A stretch of DNA of 64,000 bases, from contig OZ244902.1 of assembly GCA_965221635.1 (NCBI GenBank), forward strand, positions 1,550,001 to 1,614,000. Reading direction: 5' to 3'. This DNA comes from JAAXHB01 sp965221635. Lineage in GTDB: Bacteria; Actinomycetota; Acidimicrobiia; Acidimicrobiales; Aldehydirespiratoraceae. The notes under the pieces are model-generated. The model did no database searches. It worked only from the letters and a program-made list of their open reading frames with translations, and was not told the origin of the DNA. Both the position numbers and the translations under genes were made by a program. Shown here in pieces: positions 44,349 to 52,480 of this stretch (positions are counted from its first letter, which is position 1; each line of letters starts with the position of its first letter).

Positions 44349-44900
44349 ATGGACGATCAGCACACCGGCGAAGCCCCAACATCGGGGGGCAACAGCACCG
44401 ATGGCGACAACCCCGGCGAGGTTCGTGATTCGCTGCCGGCGGATCTGGACGCATCGGGGTACGTGGGGCCCTACCTGTTTCCCAACAACAGCCGACGCCG
44501 CATTCCGGGAGCGATCTACCTGGTGCTCGGCGCGGCGGGGATCGTGCTTTACCTGGTGGCAGGCGGCGACGCGGTGCTCGTGAACGCCGGTGTGGGCGCA
44601 GCGGGAGTGGCCTTGATCCTGTTCGGGCTGTACCACCTGCAAGCGGGCTGGGATCTTGCCACCGACGAGAACGACGCGCTGGTGGCCGCCACCCGCGACG
44701 TGGCCTTCCCTGTTGGTCACGCCTCGGCGCAACTCGCCTGGAGGGGTCTGCGCAGCCGCCCCACATGGCGCATCCTGGTGTACTCCAACGAGTCGCCGCC
44801 CCGCATGCGAGGCCTGGTTCTGGTGGACGGGGTGGACGGCGCCATCGTGGAGCGCTTCGTGGAGGAAAACCCGGAGGACTGGAGTCAACTGGGCGGCTAG
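44349..44900 (+). CDS. Conserved two-helix membrane protein of unknown function
   Basis: A 183-residue protein: polar, acidic N-terminus, then two hydrophobic segments (IPGAIYLVLGAAGIVLYLV and VGAAGVALILFGLYHL) and a soluble C-terminal domain (about 105-183) with FPVGHASAQLAWRGLRSRPTWRILVYS. I do not recognise a named family. It is the first gene before the pgsA-patA-pimA lipid block and is 106 nt upstream of pgsA, so a role in envelope lipid synthesis is possible from context only. Confidence 0.7.
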   Translation: MDDQHTGEAPTSGGNSTDGDNPGEVRDSLPADLDASGYVGPYLFPNNSRRRIPGAIYLVLGAAGIVLYLVAGGDAVLVNAGVGAAGVALILFGLYHLQAGWDLATDENDALVAATRDVAFPVGHASAQLAWRGLRSRPTWRILVYSNESPPRMRGLVLVDGVDGAIVERFVEENPEDWSQLGG

Positions 44901-44939
44901 GGCAGGTTCGGAGTCCCGTGGTGTGGGTGGGCCCGCTGG

Positions 44940-44945
44940 TAGCTT
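44940..44945 (+). promoter_or_regulatory. -10 element (TAGCTT) upstream of the pgsA leader peptide
   Basis: TAGCTT ends 7 nt before an ATG at 44953 that opens a 16-codon frame, not before the pgsA start itself. Confidence 0.4.
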
Positions 44946-44952
44946 CAACACC

Positions 44953-45003
44953 ATGATCCGAGACCGGCGCAGAACCTGGCGCAGGACCCAGCGCAGAGCG
45001 TGA
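44953..45003 (+). CDS. Candidate Arg-rich leader peptide of pgsA
   Basis: A 16-residue frame, MIRDRRRTWRRTQRRA, stopping 3 nt before the pgsA GTG. Eight of 16 residues are Arg, coded by CGA, CGG, CGC, AGA and AGG. The -10 spacing predicts leaderless translation from its ATG. It could couple or attenuate pgsA translation; it may also be an accident of sequence. Confidence 0.35.
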   Translation: MIRDRRRTWRRTQRRA

Positions 45004-45006
45004 ACC

Positions 45007-45723
45007 GTGTTTGACGGCAACTGGCGCAAAGCGGTTGATCGCGGCCTCACGCCCATCGGGGCGTCGCTGAGGCGCACCGGTGTGTCCGCGGATGCGGTCA
45101 CCCTCACCGGGATCATCATGGCCGCAGCGGCCGCGGTGATGATCGGCTCCGGGTTCTTGCGCATGGGCTTTTTGTTCCTGGTGCTCACCGGCATCCCCGA
45201 CGCCCTCGACGGCGCCGTGGCCAAGGCTTCCGGTGACGCCTCGGCTCGGGGCGCATTCTTCGACTCGGTGTCGGACAGGCTCACCGACGCGCTGCTGTTC
45301 GGCAGCCTGGTGTGGTATTTCGCCGGCAGCGAACCCCGCCACGTGGTGATCCTGCCGGTGGCGGTGATGGGTTTGGCGATGTTGGTGTCCTACCAGCGGG
45401 CCAAGGCCGAGCTGCTGGGCTGGGACGCCAAGGGCGGCATCATGGAACGAGCCGAGCGTTTCATCGTGTTGGGTTTCGGCTTGTTGTTCAACGAACTGCT
45501 CATCGTCACCTTGTGGGTGATGCTGGTGCTCACTGCGGTCACCGCCACGCAACGTTTCGTGAAGATCTGGCGTCAGGCCTCCCAGGGTCGCCCGGTGCCC
45601 GCTCGCAGGGGCCGCCAGTCTCGCCGCGGCACCCGTCGTGGCGCCGGGGCCCGCCGGCAAAGGCTCGAGGCCACCTGGCGTGACCGCAAGAAACGACGGC
45701 GCCAGGAGCACGATCCTGTGTAA
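45007..45723 (+). CDS. pgsA: CDP-alcohol phosphatidyltransferase, phosphatidylinositol phosphate synthase-like
   Basis: A 238-residue membrane enzyme that joins CDP-diacylglycerol to an alcohol phosphate; context predicts inositol phosphate, giving PI phosphate for PIM lipids. The catalytic signature is D65-x2-DG-x2-A-K73-x8-G82-x3-D86-x3-D90; the usual Arg after Ala is Lys here. SYQRAKAELLGWDAKGGIMERAER near 125-150 matches actinobacterial PgsA1. Six hydrophobic segments and an Arg/Lys-rich tail of about 45 residues. It is followed by patA and pimA, as in mycobacteria. GTG at 45007. Confidence 0.87.
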   Translation: MFDGNWRKAVDRGLTPIGASLRRTGVSADAVTLTGIIMAAAAAVMIGSGFLRMGFLFLVLTGIPDALDGAVAKASGDASARGAFFDSVSDRLTDALLFGSLVWYFAGSEPRHVVILPVAVMGLAMLVSYQRAKAELLGWDAKGGIMERAERFIVLGFGLLFNELLIVTLWVMLVLTAVTATQRFVKIWRQASQGRPVPARRGRQSRRGTRRGAGARRQRLEATWRDRKKRRRQEHDPV

Positions 45724-45794
45724 CCGACGGCCCGGCCGCAGCAGCCGGGGCGTGGTTCACAATCACAGGGGCGTTGTTGATCCTCGCCGGGGCG

Positions 45795-45938
45795 CGGCTG
45801 ATCGCCGGGCCCCTGCCGACCACCGGGCGGCGGCTGACAGCCGGAGCACCGCGGACTACCGGGCCCCTGTTGACTACCGGACAGCGGCTGCCAGCCGGAG
45901 CACCGTTGATCATTGGGCCGCTGTTGATCGTTGGGGCC
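45795..45938 (+). repeat. Eight tandem 18-bp repeats between pgsA and patA
   Basis: Units start every 18 bp from 45795; they alternate CNGNTGAYNRCCGGRSNN-like variants (for example CTGTTGACTACCGGACAG and CGGCTGCCAGCCGGAGCA). A degenerate ninth unit precedes them. The array ends 4 bp before the patA ATG, and all forward frames across it are open. Confidence 0.8.
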
Positions 45939-45942
45939 GCAC

Positions 45943-46899
45943 ATGGATGCCGTAACCGGATACCGCCTGGCCGCGGCGGCGGCCCGCTACACACCCGAGA
46001 CCGCCGCACGAGGCGCGGCGGCGATGGCGGGCCTGGCGGCGGCCATGGCCGGGTCGGAGCGACGTTTGCTGGTGCGACGCAACCTGGAGCGGGCCCTCGG
46101 TCGGTCGCTGGGGCGCCTCGAGGCTCACCGGCGGGTGGCGTCGGTGTTCGGGTGGTACGCCCGCTACTACCTGGAGAGCTTCAAGCTGCCCAGCCTGGAC
46201 GCCGCCACCGTGGACGCCGGCTTCGCCTACGAAGGCTTCACCAACATCGAACGCGCCGTGCAACAAGGCACGGGGCCGATCCTGGTGATGCCCCATCTGG
46301 GCACCTGGGAGTGGGCGGCCTGGTGGCTGGCGCAAGTGCCGAAAATGAAGGTGACTGCCGTGGTGGAGCCCATCGAACCTCCCGAAGTGTTCGAATGGTT
46401 CACGTCGCTTCGCACGCAACTCGGCATGGACATCATCCCGTTGGGCCCCGACGCCGGGGGTCGCCTCGCCGCGGCGGTGCGCCGCGGGCACGTGGTGTGC
46501 CTGTTGAGTGACCGAGACATCGGAGGCACCGGGGTGCCGGTGCAGTTCTTCGGCGAAACCACACGGCTCCCCACCGGCCCGGCGCTGCTGGCGCTGCGCA
46601 CCGGAACGCCACTGATACCCGCAGCGGTGTTCTGGCGTGACGGTGGCCGCCACGCCATCGCCCGGCCACCCCTGGACACCGCTCGCCGAGGCTCGATCCG
46701 CAAGGACGTGGCCCGCGTGGCACAGGACTACGCCACCGCGCTGGAGGGCCTGATCCGCGAGGCACCCGACCAGTGGCATCTCATGTCACCCAACTGGCCC
46801 AGCGACTACAAGGCCCTCGGCAAGCCCGTGCCCGAATCGCTTCGCAACCTCGCCCCCGCCACCCGCGCCGACCAGAAGCCAGGCACAGCACGCCGCTGA
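45943..46899 (+). CDS. PIM acyltransferase PatA-like
   Basis: A 318-residue LpxL-family lysophospholipid acyltransferase. HLGTWE places His118 and Glu123 as the HX4E catalytic pair; SDRDIGGTGVPVQFFGE and PTGPALLALRTGTPLIP are family motifs. Between pgsA and pimA it corresponds to mycobacterial PatA (Rv2611c), which acylates the mannose of PIM at the inner membrane face. No ribosome site is seen, as the repeat array runs up to the start. Confidence 0.85.
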   Translation: MDAVTGYRLAAAAARYTPETAARGAAAMAGLAAAMAGSERRLLVRRNLERALGRSLGRLEAHRRVASVFGWYARYYLESFKLPSLDAATVDAGFAYEGFTNIERAVQQGTGPILVMPHLGTWEWAAWWLAQVPKMKVTAVVEPIEPPEVFEWFTSLRTQLGMDIIPLGPDAGGRLAAAVRRGHVVCLLSDRDIGGTGVPVQFFGETTRLPTGPALLALRTGTPLIPAAVFWRDGGRHAIARPPLDTARRGSIRKDVARVAQDYATALEGLIREAPDQWHLMSPNWPSDYKALGKPVPESLRNLAPATRADQKPGTARR

Positions 46900-47046
46900 G
46901 ACTCGGGCCCCAGATGAGGCTCTGGCCACCACTGAGACACTGGCCACCACTGAGACACTGGCCGTCGCTGAGACTCGGGCCGCTGTTGAGACTCCGGCCA
47001 CCGTTGCGACTCGGGCCGCCACTGAGACTCGGCCGCTGCTGGGCAT
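46886..47046 (+). repeat. Nine tandem 18-bp repeats starting inside the end of patA
   Basis: Units every 18 bp from 46886, typified by CTGGCCACCACTGAGACA (two exact copies at 46922 and 46940). The first unit contains the patA stop codon, so the array grew from the gene end into the gap before pimA. Confidence 0.85.
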
Positions 47047-47111
47047 CGCAACATTGCGACGTGGCGCTGTTGAACGCCGAGGCGGTCGTTCCTGTTGGCT
47101 TGTGGGGTTCG

Positions 47112-47117
47112 TAGGAT
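47112..47117 (+). promoter_or_regulatory. -10 element (TAGGAT) of pimA, leaderless
   Basis: TAGGAT ends 6 nt before the GTG at 47124. Confidence 0.45.
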
Positions 47118-47123
47118 CACGCC

Positions 47124-48386
47124 GTGCGGATCGGACTTGTCTGCCCGTACAGCCTGACGATTCCCGGCGGGGTGCAGCTGCAAGTGCTGGGCCTGGCCCA
47201 TGCCTTGCGCGCCAAGGGCTACGCCACACGGGTGCTCGCACCGTGTGACGGCCCTCCACCCGACGCCGGCGTCACCCCTTTGGGAAACAGCCTGCCCACA
47301 AGCGCCAACGGCTCGATCGCTCCCATAGCGCCCGACCCGGCGTGCCAGCTGCGAGCCATGCGGGCCATGCGCGACGAGGCCTTCGACGTGATCCACCTGC
47401 ACGAGCCGCTCGCCCCCGGCCCCACCATGACCGCTCTGCTCACCCGTCCGGCGCCGCTGCTGGGCACCTTCCACGCGGCAGGCTCGTCGCTGGCCTACGA
47501 CCTGCTGCCCCGGGCCACGAGCTTCCTGGCGTCCCGGCTCGATTACCGCACCGCCGTGTCCCCCGACGCCCGCGACCTCGCCCACCGCGCCTTCGGAGGC
47601 CACTACGACCTGCTGTTCAACGGCGTGGAGATCTCCGATTTCCGCTCCGGCGGCGGGCGCCCCAAGGCCACGCCGTTGCTGGGGCCCACGATCCTGTTCG
47701 TTGGCCGGCACGAGCCTCGCAAGGGTCTCGGTGTGCTGCTCGAGGCGTTCGGACGGCTTCCCGAAACCACTCGGCTTTGGGTGGTGGGCGAAGGCCCTGA
47801 AACCGGCGCGCTGCGAGCCCGGGTGGGGCAAAACGACCGCATCGAGTGGCTGGGAACGATTCCCGCCGACGAGAAGATCGCCCGCATCAAGGCGGCAACG
47901 GTGCTGTGCGCGCCCTCGTTGCGAGGGGAGTCCTTCGGGGTTGTGCTCCTTGAGGCCATGGCCGCCGGCACCGCTGTGGTGGCCAGCGACCTCGCCGGTT
48001 ACCGCAACGTCGCAACCGACGACCTCAACGCGCTGCTCACCCCGCCCGGAGACCCGGTGACGCTGGCCGCGGCATTGCGCCGGGTGTTGTCCGACACCTC
48101 GGTGGCCGACCGCCTCGTGGCCGCGGGTCACGAGCGGGCCGAGTGCTTCTCCATGGACGCGCTGGCGTCGCAGTACCTGAAGCGTTACGAGCTGATCGCC
48201 GGGCCGGTGTCTCCCACGGGCGCCACAAGCAGCGCCACCGAGCGGACTGCCTACGATCGCCGGCGGCAACGGCCCCCGAGGTCGCACCCGGCCCCGCGAG
48301 GCGTGCGCCCGAGCCGCAGACCCACCCGAGCCGCAGGACGCCCGAGCACCGCGCGGGCCCAAACCCCGCAGGTCGAATCGAAGTGA
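47124..48386 (+). CDS. pimA: Phosphatidylinositol alpha-mannosyltransferase PimA
   Basis: A 420-residue GT4 (GT-B) glycosyltransferase. RIGLVCPYSLTIPGGVQLQVLGLA is the PimA N-terminus; ILFVGRHEPRKGLGVLLEA and the EX7E motif in SFGVVLLEAMAAGTAVVASDLAG bind GDP-mannose. It adds the first mannose to PI. Position after pgsA and patA strongly supports PimA over other GT4 enzymes. A Pro/Arg-rich tail of about 55 residues beyond the family end contains CCCGAGCCGCAG-type repeats. GTG set by the -10. Confidence 0.9.
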   Translation: MRIGLVCPYSLTIPGGVQLQVLGLAHALRAKGYATRVLAPCDGPPPDAGVTPLGNSLPTSANGSIAPIAPDPACQLRAMRAMRDEAFDVIHLHEPLAPGPTMTALLTRPAPLLGTFHAAGSSLAYDLLPRATSFLASRLDYRTAVSPDARDLAHRAFGGHYDLLFNGVEISDFRSGGGRPKATPLLGPTILFVGRHEPRKGLGVLLEAFGRLPETTRLWVVGEGPETGALRARVGQNDRIEWLGTIPADEKIARIKAATVLCAPSLRGESFGVVLLEAMAAGTAVVASDLAGYRNVATDDLNALLTPPGDPVTLAAALRRVLSDTSVADRLVAAGHERAECFSMDALASQYLKRYELIAGPVSPTGATSSATERTAYDRRRQRPPRSHPAPRGVRPSRRPTRAAGRPSTARAQTPQVESK

Positions 48387-48473
48387 ACGCCCACGGCGGT
48401 GTTGCCCATAGGTTGAGCGGCAACATCGACACACCGTGAGTTCGCAGGCTGTCACCTCCAGGAGAATCGGATC

Positions 48474-49208
48474 ATGTCCCGACCACATCCCGCTGCAATA
48501 GTTTCGGGGCCTTCGCTGGTCACCGGTGTGGCCGTGGGCGTTGTCTCGGCGGTGGCAGGGCTGCAGATCTGGGCCGCGGCTTGTGCGGGTGTGGCCGCCG
48601 TGGTGGTCACCATGGCCTGGCTGTGGCGGCGCGCGCCGAAGTCGGCGCTCAAGGCGATGAGCGCCGTGAAGGTTGCCACCGGCACCGAACCGCGCCTTGA
48701 GAATCTGGTGACAGGCCTGTGCGTCACCCACGGCATGGCCGAGCCCGCGTTGCACATTGTTGAAACCAACGACGTGAACGCCGCGGGCCTGGGGCTGCGG
48801 CGCCGCAGCTCGCACCTGGTGTTCACCAGGGGAGCGCTTGTACACCTCGATCGGCTCGAGCTCGAAGCGGTGGTGGCGCGGGAGTTGTGCGAGGTGCGCC
48901 GCGGCCTGAAGGCGGTGACCGTGCTTGCCGGGGTGGCCCGCCTGCCGGGCACAAGGTCAATCGCTTCACGCCTTGCGGCACGGCTGGTGGATCAGCGAAC
49001 CGTTTCGGCCACCGATCTGGAGGCGGTGCGTCTCACTTGCTATCCCCCTGCGCTGATGGGCGTTCTCAAGAAGTCCTCTCGGATGCGGATCCCGGGCGCC
49101 TCGCCTGCGGTGGATCACCTGTGGGTGGTGCCGCCCAAACGCGCAAGGGTTGGCCGCCGCCGAACCCTTCAAGTGTCGCAGCGGATAGCGATCCTGGCCG
49201 AGGTGTGA
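48474..49208 (+). CDS. M48-like membrane protein with degenerate protease motif
   Basis: A 244-residue protein with two N-terminal membrane segments (about 12-32 and 34-51), then a domain that follows HtpX/M48 layout: ATGTEPRLENLVTGLCVTHGMAEPALHIVETNDVNAAGLG and HLVFTRGALVHLDRLELEAVVARELCEVRRG. Where M48 peptidases have HELxH, this has R136-E-L-C-E140, so both zinc-binding His are lost. It is probably a non-catalytic relative. ATG with AGGAG. Its stop overlaps the next gene (GTGA). A small hairpin (TGTTGCC / GGCAACA) lies upstream at about 48402-48427. Confidence 0.75.
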   Translation: MSRPHPAAIVSGPSLVTGVAVGVVSAVAGLQIWAAACAGVAAVVVTMAWLWRRAPKSALKAMSAVKVATGTEPRLENLVTGLCVTHGMAEPALHIVETNDVNAAGLGLRRRSSHLVFTRGALVHLDRLELEAVVARELCEVRRGLKAVTVLAGVARLPGTRSIASRLAARLVDQRTVSATDLEAVRLTCYPPALMGVLKKSSRMRIPGASPAVDHLWVVPPKRARVGRRRTLQVSQRIAILAEV

Positions 49209-50839
49209 CAATCGACGAGCCGCGCCCAAGCGCAGGCGTCCGCTCAGCCACACAGGCCAAGACGCCGCGGTGGATGCTTGTGGCGCGGGGCCTTGTGGCG
49301 CGGGGCCTTGTGGCTCTGGGCCCTGTGACTCGGGGCCGTGTGGCGCGGGGCCCTTTGACTCCGGCCCTGTTGGCGCCGATGCTGTTGGCGCTGCTGTTGG
49401 CGAGTTGTGCGCCTCCCGACACCTCCGGCGGGCGTCCCGAGTTGACACTGCAAATTGACGACCAGTCCGACGCGGCGTCCGAAGCAGACCCCGATGCCCC
49501 ACCCACGGGCACCGACCGCCCCGCTGACGGTGGCGCTTCGGACGGAGGGGTGCGCCCCACAGCCTCGAACCTTCCCGAGGACGCCGAATCGTCGGCACCC
49601 GACGATGATCCCGACACCACCGCCCCGGCGTCACCCACCGACGAGCTTGCGCCCGCAGACAGCGTCCTGGTGGAGCCGGACGTGCTGGATCCGCTCACCG
49701 GTCTGGGCGCGGCCGACCAGCAGTCACAACCCCGGCGTGTGCGGGCCCTGGTGGCAAAGGTGGGCAACCACGACCGCAGATCGTTCCCGCAGGCGGGTTT
49801 GGCCTCGGCGGACATCGTCTTCGAGGAGCTCATCGAGGGTCACTCCACTCGGCTGGTGGCCGTGTTTCACTCGGAGATTCCGGTGCGTGTGGGCCCGATC
49901 CGCTCGGCCCGCACCAGCGACATCGACCTGCTGTGGGACCTGGGCGAGCCGCTTTTCGTGTACTCGGGCGCCAACGACCCCGTGCTGAGCGAGGTCACCG
50001 CCGCGTCACGCGCCGGCACGCTGCGCGACTGGGGGGCGCTGAGCCGCTACGTGAACTACGAACGCGACCCCGAGCGCCAAATCCCGTTCAACTTGTACTT
50101 CCGCTACGACCCGACCGAACCCAACTCCTTCCGGTTGGGCCAGGAGGATCCCGGCGTGAACGTGGCGCCGTTGTTCGAGTACCTGTCGGTGGTTGAGGCG
50201 GTTGCGGCGGTTGACGATGCCCCCACCGCACCCACCGGCGTGACGGTTGCCTATCCCAGCCCGTACGGAACGGTCGCCTCCCACATCTGGGATCACAGGA
50301 TCGACGGCTGGGTGCGAATCCAGGACGACGTGCTGCACGTGACCGAGGATTCGGGCCCTGCGCCGAACCCCTCCGCCGACGCAGACGACGACACGGGCGA
50401 ATCGTCCCAGGCCACCACGACGTCGCCGGGGCTTTCGGTGGATGCCGGAGCCAACGCCGACAACCCTGCCGGTTCGGAGCCTTCGTTGGTGGAGATAGCC
50501 CCCGCCAACGTGGTGGTGCTCGAAGTGGACTACGACACATCCCCCGCTGATCAGGAATCCCCCCACCTGGTGAGCTTCGGCGAGGGTGACGCTTGGGTGC
50601 TCACCCGTGGGGTGGTGATCACCGGTTCGTGGAGTCGCAGCCCCGAAGCGCCCGGCTACCGGCTGGTCGACGACAGCGGCGAACCGGTGCTGCTCACGCC
50701 CGGTCGCACGTGGGTGCTGCTGGCCAACAACAGCAGACCTTTCCCGAGGGCCGACGTGGAGGTTCTGTCGGCTTTCTCGGCGCGGCAGATGCTCAATTCC
50801 GCCAGAGCCGCCGAGGCGGACCGCAACCCGCTCGGGTAG
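49205..50839 (+). CDS. DUF3048 lipoprotein (YerB-like)
   Basis: About 544 residues from the GTG coupled to the previous stop, or 521 from ATG 49274. A hydrophobic signal ends in the lipobox LLASC, so it is membrane-anchored outside. An acidic, Pro/Thr-rich stalk of about 100 residues follows, then the DUF3048 N-terminal domain (PQAGLASADIVFEELIEGHSTRLVAVF, RVGPIRSARTSDID, VYSGAND) and C-terminal domain (GDAWVLTRGVVITGSW, LLTPGRTWVLL). An insert rich in Asp/Ser lies at about 400-440. Function in the family is unknown. The signal peptide is built of a DNA repeat, see 49277-49396. Confidence 0.85.
   Translation: MTIDEPRPSAGVRSATQAKTPRWMLVARGLVARGLVALGPVTRGRVARGPLTPALLAPMLLALLLASCAPPDTSGGRPELTLQIDDQSDAASEADPDAPPTGTDRPADGGASDGGVRPTASNLPEDAESSAPDDDPDTTAPASPTDELAPADSVLVEPDVLDPLTGLGAADQQSQPRRVRALVAKVGNHDRRSFPQAGLASADIVFEELIEGHSTRLVAVFHSEIPVRVGPIRSARTSDIDLLWDLGEPLFVYSGANDPVLSEVTAASRAGTLRDWGALSRYVNYERDPERQIPFNLYFRYDPTEPNSFRLGQEDPGVNVAPLFEYLSVVEAVAAVDDAPTAPTGVTVAYPSPYGTVASHIWDHRIDGWVRIQDDVLHVTEDSGPAPNPSADADDDTGESSQATTTSPGLSVDAGANADNPAGSEPSLVEIAPANVVVLEVDYDTSPADQESPHLVSFGEGDAWVLTRGVVITGSWSRSPEAPGYRLVDDSGEPVLLTPGRTWVLLANNSRPFPRADVEVLSAFSARQMLNSARAAEADRNPLG
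49277..49396 (+). repeat. Eight tandem 15-bp repeats encoding the lipoprotein signal peptide
   Basis: CTTGTGGCGCGGGGC twice exactly, then six diverging copies in phase. They encode LVARG, LVARG, LVALG, PVTRG, RVARG, PLTPA, LLAPM and LLALL, leading into the lipobox. Confidence 0.85.
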
Positions 50840-50851
50840 ACCCAAGGGCCC

Positions 50852-50857
50852 TAGGAT
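50852..50857 (+). promoter_or_regulatory. -10 element (TAGGAT) of pdxS, leaderless
   Basis: TAGGAT ends 7 nt before the ATG at 50865. Confidence 0.45.
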
Positions 50858-50864
50858 TGTGCCC

Positions 50865-51821
50865 ATGTCCGAGCAACTCTCCGCCGCCGGCACCGCCCCC
50901 GGTGCCGCCCAAAGCAGCGCCGCTGACGCCAACCCCACCGGCACCGGCGTGACCGGCACCCAACTGGTGAAACGCGGTCTGGCCGAAATGCTCAAGGGCG
51001 GGGTGATCATGGACGTGGTCACCCCCGAGCAGGCCCGAATCGCGGAGGACGCCGGGGCCGTGTCGGTGATGGCCCTCGAGCGGGTGCCGTCCGACATTCG
51101 CCGCGACGGCGGCGTGTCGCGCATGTCGGATCCCGAGATGATCCGCCAGATACAGGAGGCGGTGAGCATTCCGGTGATGGCCAAGGCTCGCATCGGTCAT
51201 TTCGCCGAGGCGCAGGTTCTCCAGGCGCTCGGCGTGGACTACGTGGACGAGTCCGAGGTGCTCACCCCCGCCGATGAGGCCCACCACATCGACAAGTGGG
51301 CCTTCACGGTGCCCTTCGTGTGCGGCGCCACCAACCTCGGCGAGGCGCTGCGCCGCATCGGTGAGGGCGCCTGCATGATCCGCTCCAAGGGCGAGGCCGG
51401 CACCGGCAACATCGTGGAGGCCGTGCGTCACCTGCGATCGATCGTGGGCGACATCGGCAAGATCACCACCTCCGACAGCGCCGAACTGTTCGACTGGGCC
51501 AAGAGACTGCAGGCCCCGCTGCCGTTGGTGCAGGAGATCGCCGAAACCGGCGAACTGCCGGTGCCGCTGTTTTGCGCGGGGGGCATCGCCACACCCGCGG
51601 ATGCGTCGCTGGTGATGCAACTCGGCGCCCAGGCCGTGTTCGTGGGCTCGGGCATCTTCAAGAGCTCCGAACCGGCCCGCATGGCCGCGGCCATAGTGGA
51701 GGCGGCCACCCACTACCGCGACCCGCAAATCCTGGTGAAGGTCAGCTCCGGGCTCGGCGCGGCGATGAAGGGCCTCGACATGGCCCAGCTCGATGTGAAA
51801 CTCGCAGAGCGAGGCTGGTAA
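50865..51821 (+). CDS. pdxS: Pyridoxal 5'-phosphate synthase subunit PdxS
   Basis: A 318-residue synthase that makes PLP from ribose 5-phosphate, glyceraldehyde 3-phosphate and ammonia. LAEMLKGGVIMDVVTPEQARIAEDAGAVSVMALERVPSD, DYVDESEVLTPADE, RSKGEAGTGNIVEAVRH and FCAGGIATPADA are diagnostic. A 30-residue Ala/Thr-rich N-terminal extension precedes the conserved part. pdxT follows after 8 nt and supplies the ammonia. Confidence 0.97.
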   Translation: MSEQLSAAGTAPGAAQSSAADANPTGTGVTGTQLVKRGLAEMLKGGVIMDVVTPEQARIAEDAGAVSVMALERVPSDIRRDGGVSRMSDPEMIRQIQEAVSIPVMAKARIGHFAEAQVLQALGVDYVDESEVLTPADEAHHIDKWAFTVPFVCGATNLGEALRRIGEGACMIRSKGEAGTGNIVEAVRHLRSIVGDIGKITTSDSAELFDWAKRLQAPLPLVQEIAETGELPVPLFCAGGIATPADASLVMQLGAQAVFVGSGIFKSSEPARMAAAIVEAATHYRDPQILVKVSSGLGAAMKGLDMAQLDVKLAERGW

Positions 51822-51829
51822 CCACCGCG

Positions 51830-52408
51830 GTGAGCGCGCCGCTGGTGGGTGTGCTGGCACTTCAGGGCGCCTTCGCAGCGCATGCGGCAATCCTTGAAAG
51901 CATCGGCGCCCGAGTGGTTGAGGTGCGCGCGCCCGAGCAGCTCCCGGCGCTCGACGCGCTGGTGATTCCCGGTGGCGAGTCCACCACGATCTCGATGCTG
52001 TTGGAACGCTCCGACCTGCTCGAACCGGTTCGCCAGAGTCTCAATGACGGCCTGGCGGTGCTGGGAACCTGCGCGGGGATGATCCTGCTGGCTTCCGAGA
52101 TCGCCGACGGCCGGCCCGACCAGCACTGCCTGGGGGTGGTGGACATCACCGTGCGGCGCAACGCCTACGGCACCCAGATCAACAGCTTCGAAGCCGATCT
52201 GGACGTTTGGGGTCTGGACTCACCATTCCACGGAGTGTTCATCAGGGCGCCGGTGGTGGAACGAACCGGCCCCTCGGTGGATGTGCTTTGCCGACACGCC
52301 GGGTCGGTGGTGATGTGCCGCTCCGGTACGGCCACGGTCGCCGCGTTCCACCCGGAGCTCTCCGGCGACGCCCGCCTGCACCGCGATTTCCTGTCGTCCA
52401 TCAAGTAG
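51830..52408 (+). CDS. pdxT: Pyridoxal 5'-phosphate synthase glutaminase PdxT
   Basis: A 192-residue class I glutamine amidotransferase. VGVLALQGAFAAHAA at the N-terminus, PGGESTT near 46, the nucleophile Cys in GTCAGMI near 80 and the His-Glu pair in FHPELSGD near 176. It feeds ammonia to PdxS. GTG at 51830. Confidence 0.96.
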   Translation: MSAPLVGVLALQGAFAAHAAILESIGARVVEVRAPEQLPALDALVIPGGESTTISMLLERSDLLEPVRQSLNDGLAVLGTCAGMILLASEIADGRPDQHCLGVVDITVRRNAYGTQINSFEADLDVWGLDSPFHGVFIRAPVVERTGPSVDVLCRHAGSVVMCRSGTATVAAFHPELSGDARLHRDFLSSIK

Positions 52409-52467
52409 CGCGCAGCCGGCGCTCCCCAGGCCCGATCCCAGGCCCGATCACCGGCCCGCACGGGTCG

Positions 52468-52473
52468 TAGAAT
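52468..52473 (+). promoter_or_regulatory. -10 element (TAGAAT) of yebC, leaderless
   Basis: TAGAAT ends 7 nt before the GTG at 52481. Confidence 0.5.
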
Positions 52474-52480
52474 TGCCGTT

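Noticed and set aside
45774..45942. A repetitive polypeptide frame over the 18-bp array before patA
   Set aside because: All forward frames are open simply because the repeat unit is 18 bp and lacks stops; patA has a clear start at 45943 in another frame.
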